From Echinicola pacifica DSM 19836 (lineage in GTDB: Bacteria > Bacteroidota > Bacteroidia > Cytophagales > Cyclobacteriaceae), in contig NZ_KB890755.1 in NCBI RefSeq assembly GCF_000373245.1, positions 196,788-260,787 on the forward strand: DNA of 64,000 nucleotides, in the 5' to 3' direction. Shown here piece after piece: positions 38,321-48,657 of the stretch; position 1 is the stretch's first letter, and every line of letters begins with the position of its first letter. Made by a program: the position numbers and the translations under genes. The notes below the pieces were generated by a model. The model saw nothing but the letters and a program-made list of their open reading frames with translations, was not told the DNA's origin and did no database searches.

Positions 38321-40795
38321 CTAGTTGATTTTCACCAACCTGACAGAGGTATTCTTCTTAAACTCCACTTCCACTAATAGAGGCTTAGAGGAATCGTTTT
38401 TGTGGATTACTGTTCCGTTTTCAGCCAGGATTCTAAGTTTCGCTGGAAGGGATACAGATGCGGTATTGGCTAGGGAGGAATGGATTTCTCCTGAAACCAC
38501 CTGGCCATTTTCCCAGGCAAAATCGACACGGAATCCACCTCGGGCTCTTATACCCTTTAGGCTGCCAGTCTGCCAACCTTCATCCTTCGGCAATGCCGGT
38601 AGGAAACGCAGGGTCTCCTCTTCCCCATGACTTTGGAATAGCATCTCGGTCAGACCAGCAGCTCCACCGAAATTACCATCTATTTGGAAGGGGGGATGTG
38701 CGCAGAATAAATTGGGATAGGTGCCGCCATTGCTCATCACGATCTTGCCACCCTCATCCATCACAGGCTCCAGAAGCTTCTTGAAAAGCAATAAGGCATG
38801 ATCGCCATCGCCCAGTCTGGCCCAAAAATTAATCTTCCAGGCTCTGCTCCAGCCGGTACCCCCATCCCCGCGCTGCACGAGCGTTTCTGTTACCGCCTGA
38901 GCCAGCTCAGGGCTAGACCAAGGAGTGATCTCATCGTAAGGATGCAGACCATATAGGTGTGACACATGGCGATGGTGAGGATCCACATCCGCCCAGTCAT
39001 GTAGCCATTCGTTCAGATCTCCATTCTTCCCAATAGTATTAGGAGCCAAGCGACTTCTCTTTTCAGCCAGCTGCTGCGAAAAGTCCTCGTCTATGCCCAA
39101 AATAGTCGCTGCAGCTATGGTATTGCCAAAGACTTCCCTGCTGATTTGCATATCCATCGTCGGCCCCATGCTGGTATGTCCCTTATAGCCATTGGGCTTC
39201 AGGTAGGTGTTTTCCGGTGAGTTGGAAGGTGCTGTCACGAGATAATTACTCTCGGGATCTTCTATCAATACTGCTGAGAGGAACTCTGCCGCCCCCTTCA
39301 GTACTGGATAATATTCCTTCAAAAAGGCCGTGTCCCGCGAATATCTAAAGTGCTCCCAAATGTGCTCGGTCATCCAGGCCCCACCAGTCATGGTAGATCC
39401 CCAGCTAGCCCCCTCGCCAGGCGAGGTATAGTACCAAGGGTTACTGATCACATGGGCCACCCAGCCCGGCGCATCATAGTAGGCCTTAGCGGATTTCATC
39501 CCATTCTCTACCAGATTGTAGGTAAAATGACGTATAGGCTCGGCCAGGTCACCATAGCCCATGGGCTCTGCCAGCCAGTAATTCATCTGAATATTGATAT
39601 CCAGGTGGTAGTCGCCATTCCAGGGAGCCTGGTATTCCGGCGCCCATATTCCTTGCAAATTGGAGGGCAGCTGCCCGGGCTGGGAGGAGCTGATCAGTAG
39701 GTATTTACCATAGTTAAAGTACAATACTGGCAGCTGGTTATCAGCTATTCCATCAGCATAGCGCTGCAGCCTCTCCGGCGTGGTATAGCGGGAGACATCA
39801 CCATCCCCCATTTTGTTTTGGAGGCTAAGGTGATTGCGGTTATATAAGGCCCCAAAAGCCTCTATTTGTCTTTCCTTTAAGCCTTTTATGGAGATGGATT
39901 CGATCAGCTCCTTTACCTTAAGGCTCGGATCACCATCTCTGCTAGCAGGATCATCTATGGAGTAATCGGTCGCTGCGCTCAAAATCAAGTAACATTCGCT
40001 CGCTGATCTTATTTGCAGGGACTGGCCCGACACCTCCGTATCTCCCCCACTTGGGAAGACTTTCAGCTTAGCGGCAAACTTCATTCCCAGAAGATCCTTA
40101 TTTGGCAGCTGGCCCTGCATTACAATCTGGTTCTTGCTTACTTCCATCGCCTGGATATTCTCCTTGCGATCCAAGGCCAGGTCAAAGGACAAGCTTTTGG
40201 GCTTGGAGGCGGTCAGGTGAATCACCATCACCTCATCGGCCAGGCTCACATAGGCCTCTTGGCTATAGGTCACTCCCTCACGGGTCCAGGTGGTTTTCGC
40301 TAGGCCCGTTTGGAAGTCCAGTATTCGGGAATAATCTCGGTAATCGGCAAGGGTATCCTGCCAGGTCAGCTGCAGATCTCCCAAAGTCTGGTAACTGCCA
40401 TAATGGACATTGGCCCCTCTTCCACGGCCAGAGCCATCCCCCTTGGAGACAAAATGCTTTTGAAGCAGCTGCTCTGCCTCTTTGTTTTTTCCTTGAACGA
40501 GGAGGTTCTGGATGTCATCCAGGTATTGATGCGCATCTTCCCGATCGGCGTCCTGAGGACCACCAGACCATAGGGATTTTTCATTGAGGACGATTCGATC
40601 CTTATTGGGATTCCCAAACACCAGTCCACCCACCTGGCCATTACCAATCGGCAATGCCTCCACATAAACCCTCGCTGGGGCTTTGAAAAATAAACTTGCA
40701 TCCGCCTGCTGTGCCCAAGCATCACCGCTGCTAAACAGGGCAGATAGACCTATCATAAAGGCCTTGCAGGCCCTGTTAAAGGAGGTTTTTGTCAT
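38321..40795 (-). CDS. GH95 alpha-L-fucosidase-type glycosidase
   Basis: 824 residues from the ATG at 40795 (MTKTSFN); the frame also has a TTG three codons earlier (40804). Signal peptide ends near AWAQQ. All family hallmarks are present: ALPIGNGQVGGLVFGN, LNEKSLWSGGPQD, DYHLDINIQMNYWLAEP, TAPSNSPENTYL with the general-acid Glu, HHRHVSHLYGLHP, TGWSRAWKINFWARL and FQIDGNFGGAAGLTEML with the catalytic-site Asp. The family releases terminal alpha-1,2-linked fucose or the related L-galactose by inversion. It follows the SusD gene by 264 nt in the same direction and precedes the propeller glycosidase. I am confident of the family; fucose versus galactose is not decided by sequence. Confidence 0.93.
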   Translation of the reverse strand: MTKTSFNRACKAFMIGLSALFSSGDAWAQQADASLFFKAPARVYVEALPIGNGQVGGLVFGNPNKDRIVLNEKSLWSGGPQDADREDAHQYLDDIQNLLVQGKNKEAEQLLQKHFVSKGDGSGRGRGANVHYGSYQTLGDLQLTWQDTLADYRDYSRILDFQTGLAKTTWTREGVTYSQEAYVSLADEVMVIHLTASKPKSLSFDLALDRKENIQAMEVSKNQIVMQGQLPNKDLLGMKFAAKLKVFPSGGDTEVSGQSLQIRSASECYLILSAATDYSIDDPASRDGDPSLKVKELIESISIKGLKERQIEAFGALYNRNHLSLQNKMGDGDVSRYTTPERLQRYADGIADNQLPVLYFNYGKYLLISSSQPGQLPSNLQGIWAPEYQAPWNGDYHLDINIQMNYWLAEPMGYGDLAEPIRHFTYNLVENGMKSAKAYYDAPGWVAHVISNPWYYTSPGEGASWGSTMTGGAWMTEHIWEHFRYSRDTAFLKEYYPVLKGAAEFLSAVLIEDPESNYLVTAPSNSPENTYLKPNGYKGHTSMGPTMDMQISREVFGNTIAAATILGIDEDFSQQLAEKRSRLAPNTIGKNGDLNEWLHDWADVDPHHRHVSHLYGLHPYDEITPWSSPELAQAVTETLVQRGDGGTGWSRAWKINFWARLGDGDHALLLFKKLLEPVMDEGGKIVMSNGGTYPNLFCAHPPFQIDGNFGGAAGLTEMLFQSHGEEETLRFLPALPKDEGWQTGSLKGIRARGGFRVDFAWENGQVVSGEIHSSLANTASVSLPAKLRILAENGTVIHKNDSSKPLLVEVEFKKNTSVRLVKIN

Positions 40796-41010
40796 TTCAT
40801 TCAAAATTAATTATGCTAAATATAAAATAATTCCTGCCTCGCATTAATTCATCCATGCGAGCAGGAGCTGTGAAAAACTGTAACTCTATTTTCGATTCTT
40901 CCCGAACGGCTAAAACTCAGCGATTTTCACAATACAAATCTCACTAAACCTACAAACTTTATCTTAGTATTCGTAGGCGTTAGAGGATGAACAAGGCTTA
41001 TAATAGGATA

Positions 41011-41044
41011 AATGGAGCCCTCACTAATCAGCGAGAACTCCATT
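41011..41044 (-). terminator. Stem-loop after the SusD gene, possible attenuating terminator
   Basis: AATGGAG (41011-41017) pairs with CTCCATT (41038-41044), with an inner CTC/GAG stem, starting 15 nt past the SusD stop on minus. There is no clear T run, so it may only reduce read-through into the GH95 gene. Confidence 0.4.
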
Positions 41045-41059
41045 TCCAATACTCAGGTC

Positions 41060-42580
41060 TTATTGGTAATCAGGATTCTGAACCAGCACCCCATTACTTT
41101 TATCAATTTCGGACTGTGGCAGTGGCCATAGGTAAAAGCGATCTTCAAAGTGATAAGGAATCACGCCATCATCCACACTATTGAGGACTTCTTCGGCGAT
41201 CTTCCATCTCTTCAGATCATAATAGCGCAGTCCCTCAAAGGCCATTTCTATCCTGCGCTCATGGCGTATCGCCGCTCGGAATTCTTCCATCGACAATCCT
41301 GCCGCCAGTGCTGGCATCCCTACTCTTCCTCGTACCTCATTGATGGCCTCGTAAGCTTGGGTGGTAGGGCCACTCAGCTCATTTACCAGTTCGGAATACA
41401 TCAGCAGCACGTCTGCATATCGCAACACAGGCCAGTCTTGCTCACTTCTGGTGGAATAACCATAAGGGATAAGGTCAGGAGTCAGGAATTTTTTCAGCCC
41501 ATAGCCGGTAGGGCGATTATTAGATGGACGATGCACATTTCCATTGCCCCAATCCACATAATCGTCAAAAATGGTCATATTCAACCTTGGATCCCGATTC
41601 TCAAATAGCTCGGTGGTATTAGTCAGTGGAGACTCTCCAAAGGCCAGCCCATCGATATATTCATATTCGTCCACCATATTTTGGAGGGGGCTCACCACGA
41701 GCCAGTCACCATACCACTGATCCATCGGCGTGGCATTGTCAGGAGCCAGGTACTTCACAGAAAACAGGATTTCCACATTTCCCTCCTGAGTACCGGTCTG
41801 AAATACCGATAGATAATCCTCTGCCAATTCGTACTTGCCATCCATAAGTTCCTCTGCGAGGCCTTGAGCTTCTTCTAATACTGCGGTGTTTGCGGTTCCA
41901 TCAGCTTGATAGCCATTATACATCAAGGCTCTAAGGAGTAATCCCTGCGCAGAGCTTTTTACAGCATGGCCTCCTCCGGAGGCAAAAGAAAGGTCCGGAA
42001 GCTTATTGATGGCTTCTGTCAGGTCTATATTAATCTGCTCATACACTTCTGCAGCAGGGTTTTTCGGCTGGAACTGTGTCTCAAGATCCAAGGGCTGGGT
42101 CACCACTGGGACCGCTCCATAAGCTTGGTAGAGCTGGAAATAAAAGAAGCCCCGCACAAATTTGGCCTCGCCCTCATACTGCTTACGTTGGTCGGCACTG
42201 ATATCGTCGCCTTGGTAATTTTCCAGGTTTTGAAGAAATATATTCACCCTCGCTATCGCATTATAGGAAGTGCTATAGACATTCGATATATAGCCTCCTG
42301 AGGAGGGAAATATATTACCCTGCACGATGGTATTACTTCCCCAGTAGTTGTGCTGACCATAGCCATTGTCGGTGATCACATCCAGATTGGGTGCGCCATA
42401 GGTAAATAAGTCGGACTGCATGGACCCATATACTGCCGTCAGGGCATTGTCAAAATCCGACTTAGACTTCCAGAATAATTCGGAGGACAGCTGGTCGGTG
42501 GGATTCTTGTCGAGAAAGCCATCGCAGGAGCTCAGCACTAGGAGGCAGGCTATAATTATATAATATTTTATATGTTTCAT
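41060..42580 (-). CDS. SusD/RagB-family glycan-binding outer-membrane lipoprotein
   Basis: 506 residues. Lipoprotein signal (LLVLSSC followed by DGFLDKNPTDQLSSELFW). Characteristic later segments: FVRGFFYFQLYQAYGAVPVV, LRYADVLLMYSELVNEL, ERRIEMAFEGLRYYDLKRW, and FYLWPLPQSEIDKSNG with NPDYQ at the end. It begins 21 nt after the stop of the STN-type SusC gene and forms its lid partner. It belongs to the sigma/FecR-regulated locus that goes on to GH95 and the propeller glycosidase. Confidence 0.96.
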   Translation of the reverse strand: MKHIKYYIIIACLLVLSSCDGFLDKNPTDQLSSELFWKSKSDFDNALTAVYGSMQSDLFTYGAPNLDVITDNGYGQHNYWGSNTIVQGNIFPSSGGYISNVYSTSYNAIARVNIFLQNLENYQGDDISADQRKQYEGEAKFVRGFFYFQLYQAYGAVPVVTQPLDLETQFQPKNPAAEVYEQINIDLTEAINKLPDLSFASGGGHAVKSSAQGLLLRALMYNGYQADGTANTAVLEEAQGLAEELMDGKYELAEDYLSVFQTGTQEGNVEILFSVKYLAPDNATPMDQWYGDWLVVSPLQNMVDEYEYIDGLAFGESPLTNTTELFENRDPRLNMTIFDDYVDWGNGNVHRPSNNRPTGYGLKKFLTPDLIPYGYSTRSEQDWPVLRYADVLLMYSELVNELSGPTTQAYEAINEVRGRVGMPALAAGLSMEEFRAAIRHERRIEMAFEGLRYYDLKRWKIAEEVLNSVDDGVIPYHFEDRFYLWPLPQSEIDKSNGVLVQNPDYQ

Positions 42581-42601
42581 GATTTCAAAGTTTAGATCAG
42601 C

Positions 42602-45600
42602 TTAGAATTGCACTTGTACACCCAAAGAGTAGATTTTATTTTGCGGGTAATTAACAAAATTCCCATTCCCTGCCCGCTCCGGATCCAAACCTGGGTACTG
42701 GGTGAAGGTAAATAAATTGTCCCCGGAGAAGTACAGTCTAAGTTTGGAGAGATTGAGCTTTTCTATGAGATGCTCTGAGAAGCTATAGCCCACCACGAGG
42801 TTCTTTAATCTCATATAAGAAGCATCCTGTAGGTAGTATGACGAAGTTCTGGAGATTTTCCCAGAGTCATTCCAGCCCCAATACATGCGTGGCATAGTGG
42901 TGGAAGGATTCTCCTCCGTCCATCTATTTCTCCAATCCACCGTGGGAGGAGCTCCCTGGATGAAAGGAATCGTCCCCCAGTTATTCACATAAATATCTCT
43001 GTCATGTACACCTTGGAAAAAAGCGGACAGGTCAATACCATTCCATGAAGCGCTCAGGTTGAAGGCATATTCGAACTTAGGAAATGGATTTCCTATGACC
43101 ACCCTATCATCATTATTGATCACTCCATCATTATTCTGATCCTTGAATTTGAGGTCTCCAGGGACCGAATTGTCATTAAACTGCGCCGCGCTACTATTTA
43201 TTTCTTCCTCAGACTGGAAGATACCTTCCATCTCCAGCATATAGAAACTTCCCCATGGAAGGCCCTCACGGTAGATCTGATTTCCACTGATCTCCTCAGC
43301 GCCAAATTCTATCAGCTCATTTCTAAACCGGTCAATGAAAAATCCAACCTCGTAATTCAGGCCTTGCAGACTTCCATCCTGAAAGCTATTGCGATAGTTT
43401 AAATTTATTTCCAAACCAGTGTTCTGCATCACGCCATCGTTGATGGTGGGAGGAGTAAGGCCTACCACGCCAGTCAGCTGCGATCCTCGGAGGATATCAG
43501 AAGTCACTTTTCTGTACCAATCCACCGTGATATTCAATCCCCTCAGTATGGAAAGGTCCATTCCAATATCCGTTATTTTGGTGGTCTCCCATTTGATAGA
43601 ACTGTTGGATAGTCGGGTCTGAGCCACGCCTGTTGCCAGGTCATTATTGTCAAATGGATAGGCTCCTGTAAAGACCAGGATATCCTGATAAGGATAGGTA
43701 CCAATATTCTGATTTCCTAATTCTCCATACGAGGCCCGGAACTTCAGATCATCCAGCCAGCTCAAATCCGCATCCTTTATAAATGACTCCTCCGTCAGTC
43801 TCCAGCCCGCAGATATCGAAGGGAAGGCTCCCCAGCGCTCATCAGGGCTCAATCTACTGGTACCGTCATACCGAAGGTTCATTTCCAGGAGGTATTTCTC
43901 ATTATAATTATACCCCAAACGGCCGAAGAAAGACTGTATCGCCCATTCTGAACTTGTACCAGAAGCATTCTGAACGGCAGGGCTGCCGGCATTTAGCTCT
44001 TGGAGGACATTCGTCGAAAATCGCTCTCTATAGCCTGTTAGGAATTCATATTTATTATATTCCTGGCTATATCCCACCTGTACATTCAGATGATGCTTAT
44101 CCGCTATACTCTTTTCATAAGCAAAATGCGAGAAAAGGTTTGTGTATATATTTTCGTTGCTATTGACATTTAGGCCCTTTCCGCCCACATCCAGGTCGGT
44201 CATGAAGTCGCCAGTCAAGAAATTATATAAAGGCACCTGAGGTCTCCAGTCCTTGGATCGGTTTAGGTCGCCTATTACGGCCGCCTTAGTGTACCAGGTA
44301 AGTCCATCCACCAGCTCTATTTCCGTCCACAATTGGGCGTTGATGGCATGATCCACCAGCTTGTTGAGCACTCCATTTTCCACTATGGCCACCGGATTTT
44401 TATTATTACTCTCAAAATCAAAGGCTTTGAAAGAATATCTTCCACTACCATCTGGCAGCTGAGGGCCATAGGTAGGGGCTTGGGAAAGGGTACTTAGGAA
44501 AGTATCCGTGGCTCCCTGCCGAGGATTTTCCCTTTCACCGCGCTTTAGACTAAGGTTTGTGCCAAAGCGAATCTTATCATTTATAGCCGAACTTAAGTTT
44601 ACCCGGAAATTATACCTTTCGTAATTGAAGCCCTTCATCACCCCTTCCTGATTCACATAACCAAGGGAGATATTATAGGTGGTGAGGTTTTCACCACCAT
44701 TGAAGGACAGGTAGTGACTTTGGACAGGCGCAGAATTAAACATCAGGTCCAGCCAATTGGTATTGGGATACTGATTACGATCTGTGGCATTTCGGTAGAG
44801 ATCGATTTGATCCTGGGTATATAGCCCCTGGGAGATGCCCGAATTAGTTTTAGCTTCATTCCATAGCTCCATATATTCTGCGGAATTGGTGATGAATTCC
44901 GGCATTCTGGAAGCTTGATGCACGGCGAAGTTGCCATGATAATCCAATTTGAAGGCACCTTTCACGCCTTTTTTGGTGGTCACGAGGATCACCCCGTTGG
45001 CGGCTCTAGAGCCATAGATAGACGCTGAGGCAGCATCCTTCAATACCGACACATTCTCGATATCATTTGGGTCAATATCATTCAGGCTACCTTCCACCCC
45101 ATCGATAAGCACGAGGGGATTGGAGCCAGCTCCACTAAAAGTCCCCTGGCCACGGATCTGTATCCCCAGGCCTTCATCTCCCGGCTGGCCGGAATTCTGC
45201 ACGACGCGCACGCCGGGGAGACGCCCCTGGAGCATGGAGGCCGCATTGGTGACAGGTCTTCTGGACAGCACTTCACCATCCACAGCTGCCACCGCGCCAG
45301 TGATATTGATTTTCTTTTGCGTGCCATAGCCGACCACAATGACCTCATCCAGGCCCTGTAGGTCTTCCGTAAGGCTAACGGATATCCGGCTTTGATTTCC
45401 TACCAGTACCTCCTCGGCTTTGTATCCTACAAAGGAGATGATCAATACCGACTCAGGACCGGGAACAGTCAAGGAAAAATCCCCATTGATGTCTGTTGCC
45501 GTGCCCACAGCAGCACCTTTTATGCTCACCGTGGCACCAGGAATCGGTTCCCCGGTGGCGGCCGAACTCACATTGCCACGAACAGACTGCTCTACTTCCA

Positions 45601-45982
45601 CGCTTATGGCCGAATTGCTAGCTTGTCGGGATACATGTATGGTGGTGTTGATGCTCTTGAATTTCAGCTTGGCATTGAGCGAAAGCTCTTCCAGCACCGC
45701 CAGCAGGGTACCATTTTCGATGGTCAGGGATTGGTGGGGTAAGTCCCCCAAGGTTTCCTTCTCATAGGCAAATGAAAACTGAGTTTCCTGCTCTATTTGA
45801 TTGAAAATATCATATACGGAAAGGTCTTCCGCATACACGCTTAGGACAACTTCGTCCAGGCCTTTTTTCTGCACATTATTTGCAAAACTCGATTGCAAGG
45901 GGACTGCTTGAAATAGTATAAGCAGCAATAACTTAAATTGAAAGCTGTATAGGCGCAGCTTAGTGTGTAAGAAATGTTTCAT
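42602..45982 (-). CDS. SusC-family TonB-dependent transducer with STN domain
   Basis: 1126 residues, about 100 longer than the other SusC proteins here. The extra part is an N-terminal STN (secretin/TonB short N-terminal) domain at about residues 44-118 (DIFNQIEQETQFSFAYEKETL, LLAVLEELSLNAKLKF). In FecA-type systems the STN domain touches the FecR anti-sigma factor and passes a substrate signal across the outer membrane. Next come the carboxypeptidase-D-like domain (VRGNVSSAATGEPIPGATVSI), DEVIVVGYGTQKK, plug (LQGRLPGVRVVQNSGQPGD, LVLIDGVEG, SIYGSRAANGVILVTT) and barrel. The FecR gene lies 30 nt upstream and the sigma gene beyond that. It likely imports and senses a fucosylated glycan. Confidence 0.96.
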   Translation of the reverse strand: MKHFLHTKLRLYSFQFKLLLLILFQAVPLQSSFANNVQKKGLDEVVLSVYAEDLSVYDIFNQIEQETQFSFAYEKETLGDLPHQSLTIENGTLLAVLEELSLNAKLKFKSINTTIHVSRQASNSAISVEVEQSVRGNVSSAATGEPIPGATVSIKGAAVGTATDINGDFSLTVPGPESVLIISFVGYKAEEVLVGNQSRISVSLTEDLQGLDEVIVVGYGTQKKINITGAVAAVDGEVLSRRPVTNAASMLQGRLPGVRVVQNSGQPGDEGLGIQIRGQGTFSGAGSNPLVLIDGVEGSLNDIDPNDIENVSVLKDAASASIYGSRAANGVILVTTKKGVKGAFKLDYHGNFAVHQASRMPEFITNSAEYMELWNEAKTNSGISQGLYTQDQIDLYRNATDRNQYPNTNWLDLMFNSAPVQSHYLSFNGGENLTTYNISLGYVNQEGVMKGFNYERYNFRVNLSSAINDKIRFGTNLSLKRGERENPRQGATDTFLSTLSQAPTYGPQLPDGSGRYSFKAFDFESNNKNPVAIVENGVLNKLVDHAINAQLWTEIELVDGLTWYTKAAVIGDLNRSKDWRPQVPLYNFLTGDFMTDLDVGGKGLNVNSNENIYTNLFSHFAYEKSIADKHHLNVQVGYSQEYNKYEFLTGYRERFSTNVLQELNAGSPAVQNASGTSSEWAIQSFFGRLGYNYNEKYLLEMNLRYDGTSRLSPDERWGAFPSISAGWRLTEESFIKDADLSWLDDLKFRASYGELGNQNIGTYPYQDILVFTGAYPFDNNDLATGVAQTRLSNSSIKWETTKITDIGMDLSILRGLNITVDWYRKVTSDILRGSQLTGVVGLTPPTINDGVMQNTGLEINLNYRNSFQDGSLQGLNYEVGFFIDRFRNELIEFGAEEISGNQIYREGLPWGSFYMLEMEGIFQSEEEINSSAAQFNDNSVPGDLKFKDQNNDGVINNDDRVVIGNPFPKFEYAFNLSASWNGIDLSAFFQGVHDRDIYVNNWGTIPFIQGAPPTVDWRNRWTEENPSTTMPRMYWGWNDSGKISRTSSYYLQDASYMRLKNLVVGYSFSEHLIEKLNLSKLRLYFSGDNLFTFTQYPGLDPERAGNGNFVNYPQNKIYSLGVQVQF

Positions 45983-46012
45983 AATTATTTGGGTAAATTG
46001 TGGATAATAATT

Positions 46013-47071
46013 CTATTTATTTGGTTTTGAATTGACCCTTACGGATACCTTTTTGCCTGATAGGGTAAACTCCAGATCCGTGGCATAGGAGATACCGTCC
46101 AGTACATTTTTTAGACTTTGGTCTTGGTATCTACCGCTGTAATCACCTCCTTCTGGAATACCATTCTCATATATAAATTGGACATCATACCATTTGCTCA
46201 ATTCATAGAATAGGGATTCGTAGCTAGCATTTTTAAATTTGAGGACCTTGTCTTTCCATCCGAGCAGGGACTCGTAATCATAGGATCCCTTCCGCAGTGT
46301 GCCGGTTTCCACCTCATAAAATCCGGCCTCATCCGGCTTCAGCTCTGCTTCTATGCCGTTGTCTGTTCTCACTTTCACTAATCCGGAAAGCACGGCCACA
46401 TGGGAAAAATCACCCGCTGGGTAAGCTTTCACGCCGAAGGAGGTCCCTAGGACCACCGTGGTAAGTGCACCACTCTGGATGGTAAAAGGATGCTTGGGAT
46501 CCTTCTTCACATCAAAAAACGCCTCTCCTCGCAAATGGATTTTTCTATTGATCGCAAAATCACTTGAATATCGAATTTCACTATCGGCATTCAATGTCAC
46601 CTGAGTGCTATCTGGCAATACGAAGGTTTTTTTCATGCCCGCGGGGACTGATCGTACCAGCACTTTTGCCTCCTCGGCCAGCGGAGCAGCTTCCTTATTC
46701 CCAAACCAGGAATAACTGAGAAGTAAGCAGGCCGCCAGCAAAATAGATGCGGCTATGCTCCCTCCTATGGTCAAAAAAGCCTGCTTTTTCTTCCCAGGGA
46801 AAGTGGAGCGCTCCTGACCACCTCGCTCATTGTTCTTGGCAATAAGAGAATCCAAACCTGCACGAAGCTTTGCGCTATCCACCTGATTATTCTCCTTTGG
46901 CCGCAAGGCCTTCGCCAGGGTCTGTGCCTCCAAAAACAGCTCCCGCTTATCGGGATGCTCACTAATCCACTTCTCCCAATACTGATTGGATTGGGAATTG
47001 GGGTCTTTTACCCATTTGATGAAAAATGGGTATTCTAAGAAATCTTCTATATGATCAGGGTCAAATGACAT
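46013..47071 (-). CDS. FecR-family anti-sigma factor / transmembrane sensor
   Basis: 352 residues. The cytoplasmic N-terminal ~100 residues (YPFFIKWVKDPNS, YWEKWISEHPDK) should bind the sigma factor. One membrane helix follows (about 105-130, SIAASILLAACLLLSYSW), then the periplasmic FecR domain (VPAGMKKTFVLPDSTQVTLN, IHLRGEAFFDV, FGVKAY, VAVLSGLVKVRT) and a C-terminal domain contacting the SusC STN domain (LKFKNASYESLFYELSKWYD). It is placed between the ECF sigma gene and the STN-type SusC. When the glycan binds, signalling through FecR is expected to free the sigma factor. Confidence 0.95.
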   Translation of the reverse strand: MSFDPDHIEDFLEYPFFIKWVKDPNSQSNQYWEKWISEHPDKRELFLEAQTLAKALRPKENNQVDSAKLRAGLDSLIAKNNERGGQERSTFPGKKKQAFLTIGGSIAASILLAACLLLSYSWFGNKEAAPLAEEAKVLVRSVPAGMKKTFVLPDSTQVTLNADSEIRYSSDFAINRKIHLRGEAFFDVKKDPKHPFTIQSGALTTVVLGTSFGVKAYPAGDFSHVAVLSGLVKVRTDNGIEAELKPDEAGFYEVETGTLRKGSYDYESLLGWKDKVLKFKNASYESLFYELSKWYDVQFIYENGIPEGGDYSGRYQDQSLKNVLDGISYATDLEFTLSGKKVSVRVNSKPNK

Positions 47072-47579
47072 AACTACCGCTTAATGATGATAAGTAATCC
47101 TATCGAAAAACTAACTGTGGATATTCTGGTTTGGGGCATACATCTCTCACCACCTTTCGTCCTTCCCCCTTATAGAGACATGAGTAGAAAAAATGACATC
47201 GGTCAATTGAAAATAATTTATCCAGGGCAATTTTAATTATTCCACTAATACACAGAACCAGCCAAAATAAAAATCATAAACCCCTGAGGATTAAACCCTA
47301 TTCATGCAAAAAACCAAATAAAAATTATTTCTAAAACGCAGTTTATTTATTATAACGAACGAATAAAAACTCTCTCTCCGTGAGCAAATAAAAGAAGGTG
47401 CTCAGGTTCTTTCCGTGTAAAAAATGGTCAATGCTTCCTTGAAAATCTTTCAGGCTAAAAAAGACAATGCTTCCCTAATCAAACCTTTAGCCGCCAGGCT
47501 CCAATACATTCCTCTTCCCTACACCTGCCAATGCAGGACTAATTGGCGTCAATACAGCTCTTGGTAATAGGGTTAAGGC
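47072..47579. other. 508-bp region between ECF sigma and FecR genes
   Basis: This is unusually long for a sigma/anti-sigma pair, whose genes normally adjoin. It is AT-rich and should hold the promoter of the FecR-SusCD-GH95 unit, perhaps used by the sigma factor itself. I found no TANNTTTG box, RNA gene or strong hairpin. Confidence 0.5.
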
Positions 47580-48281
47580 TTAGTTCTTTAGCAGCAGTAA
47601 AAGTGGCAATAGTCGAAGCAGTTCTTTATTGTGTTTTAGGCTGATAGAAAGTGACTTAAGTGCTTTATAAAGGAGATTTCTGGCGGACCGCACCTGACTC
47701 ATATCCATAATTTCTGCAATCTCCTTATAGGATAATTGCTCGAAAAAATAAAAATTGATCACCTCACGCTGTCGAATAGGCAGCTGATTACAGGCATTTT
47801 CGATAAGCTTACGGCTATCCACGGTAAGTGGGGTAGAAATGGAATAATAATCCTCCTCAAAAGTCACGAGGAATCCATCCTGCCGCTCGTAATTGGATTC
47901 GTATTTTATTTTCCTATTCCTTTTCAATTGCCTCAGCAGCCTCCTTCTGTAGGAAGAAAAAAGGTAATTCTTCACCGAGCGAATGGGTGATAGTTGGGAT
48001 TTGGTACTCACCAAAGTCAAAAAGACATCCTGCACAATGTCAAAAGCTAGGTCCCTATCAGTGGTGATTTGGCTACCGTAATTAAATAGCTTATTGGCAT
48101 ATTTTTCGTACAGCTCCGCCAAGGCCTCATCGCTGCCCTGCAGCAGTCGCTCCCAAATGAAAATCTCTTCACTGGTCTCCTGCCTAGGCAATGTGGACTG
48201 ATCCACCAATTCAGATTCAACTATTCGATTGAAAATCTCGGATTTGGAAGAACTATTCATTGATCCTGGGTTTATGGTCAT
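47580..48281 (-). CDS. ECF-type RNA polymerase sigma factor
   Basis: 233 residues. Region 2 is visible at about 45-115 (ALAELYEKYANKLFNYGSQI, FDIVQDVFLTLV, YLFSSYRRRLLRQLKR). Region 4 is at about 165-215 (NQLPIRQREVINFYFFEQLS, YKEIAEIMDMSQVRSARNLL). The N-terminal ~40 residues before region 2 are longer than usual; an internal ATG at 48260 is a possible alternative start. It is the regulator of the FecR/STN-SusC locus, on the same strand upstream. The C-terminal leucine run (LLRLLPLLLLLKN) is odd but common in this Bacteroidota group. Confidence 0.93.
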   Translation of the reverse strand: MTINPGSMNSSSKSEIFNRIVESELVDQSTLPRQETSEEIFIWERLLQGSDEALAELYEKYANKLFNYGSQITTDRDLAFDIVQDVFLTLVSTKSQLSPIRSVKNYLFSSYRRRLLRQLKRNRKIKYESNYERQDGFLVTFEEDYYSISTPLTVDSRKLIENACNQLPIRQREVINFYFFEQLSYKEIAEIMDMSQVRSARNLLYKALKSLSISLKHNKELLRLLPLLLLLKN

Positions 48282-48657
48282 GAAAATGGTGCTCCCTAAA
48301 AGAACCCTCCATTACAGCCCTCAGCTAAGGTCTGAAAAGAAAAGAGTAAGGCCATTTTCTGTATAAAGAAGAGTTTTTTTAATAGTAAAACAAAACATAA
48401 ACCCAAATAGCATAGAATTATGCCAAAATAGTATTGAAAAATATCAATTTAAGCAAATAAAAAACACTTCTAATCTAGAAGTATCACTTAACAAAAGCCT
48501 CAAAAACGAGTATCACGATCAATGAAAACCATAGAAACCTGAAGGCTAAAGGGATAAAATTGAGGATAACTGGAGTGATAATAGCCTTGAATGGGGCTAG
48601 TAATTGAATTACTAATTTTTACGGATAGAGGAACTATAGGTAGATGCGGACTTATAA
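48282..48657. other. 376-bp AT-rich intergenic region
   Basis: It carries the promoter of the ECF sigma gene. I found no consensus -7 box, RNA gene or repeat. The YoaK-like operon upstream ends here without a recognisable terminator hairpin. Confidence 0.45.

Noticed and set aside
39350-40587. Several long plus-strand open frames opposite the GH95 gene
   Set aside because: Shadow frames of a strongly supported minus-strand gene; no domains.
40802-40809. TAATTTTG box just upstream of the GH95 ATG at 40795
   Set aside because: It would place transcription start at the start codon itself; likely a chance match in AT-rich DNA.
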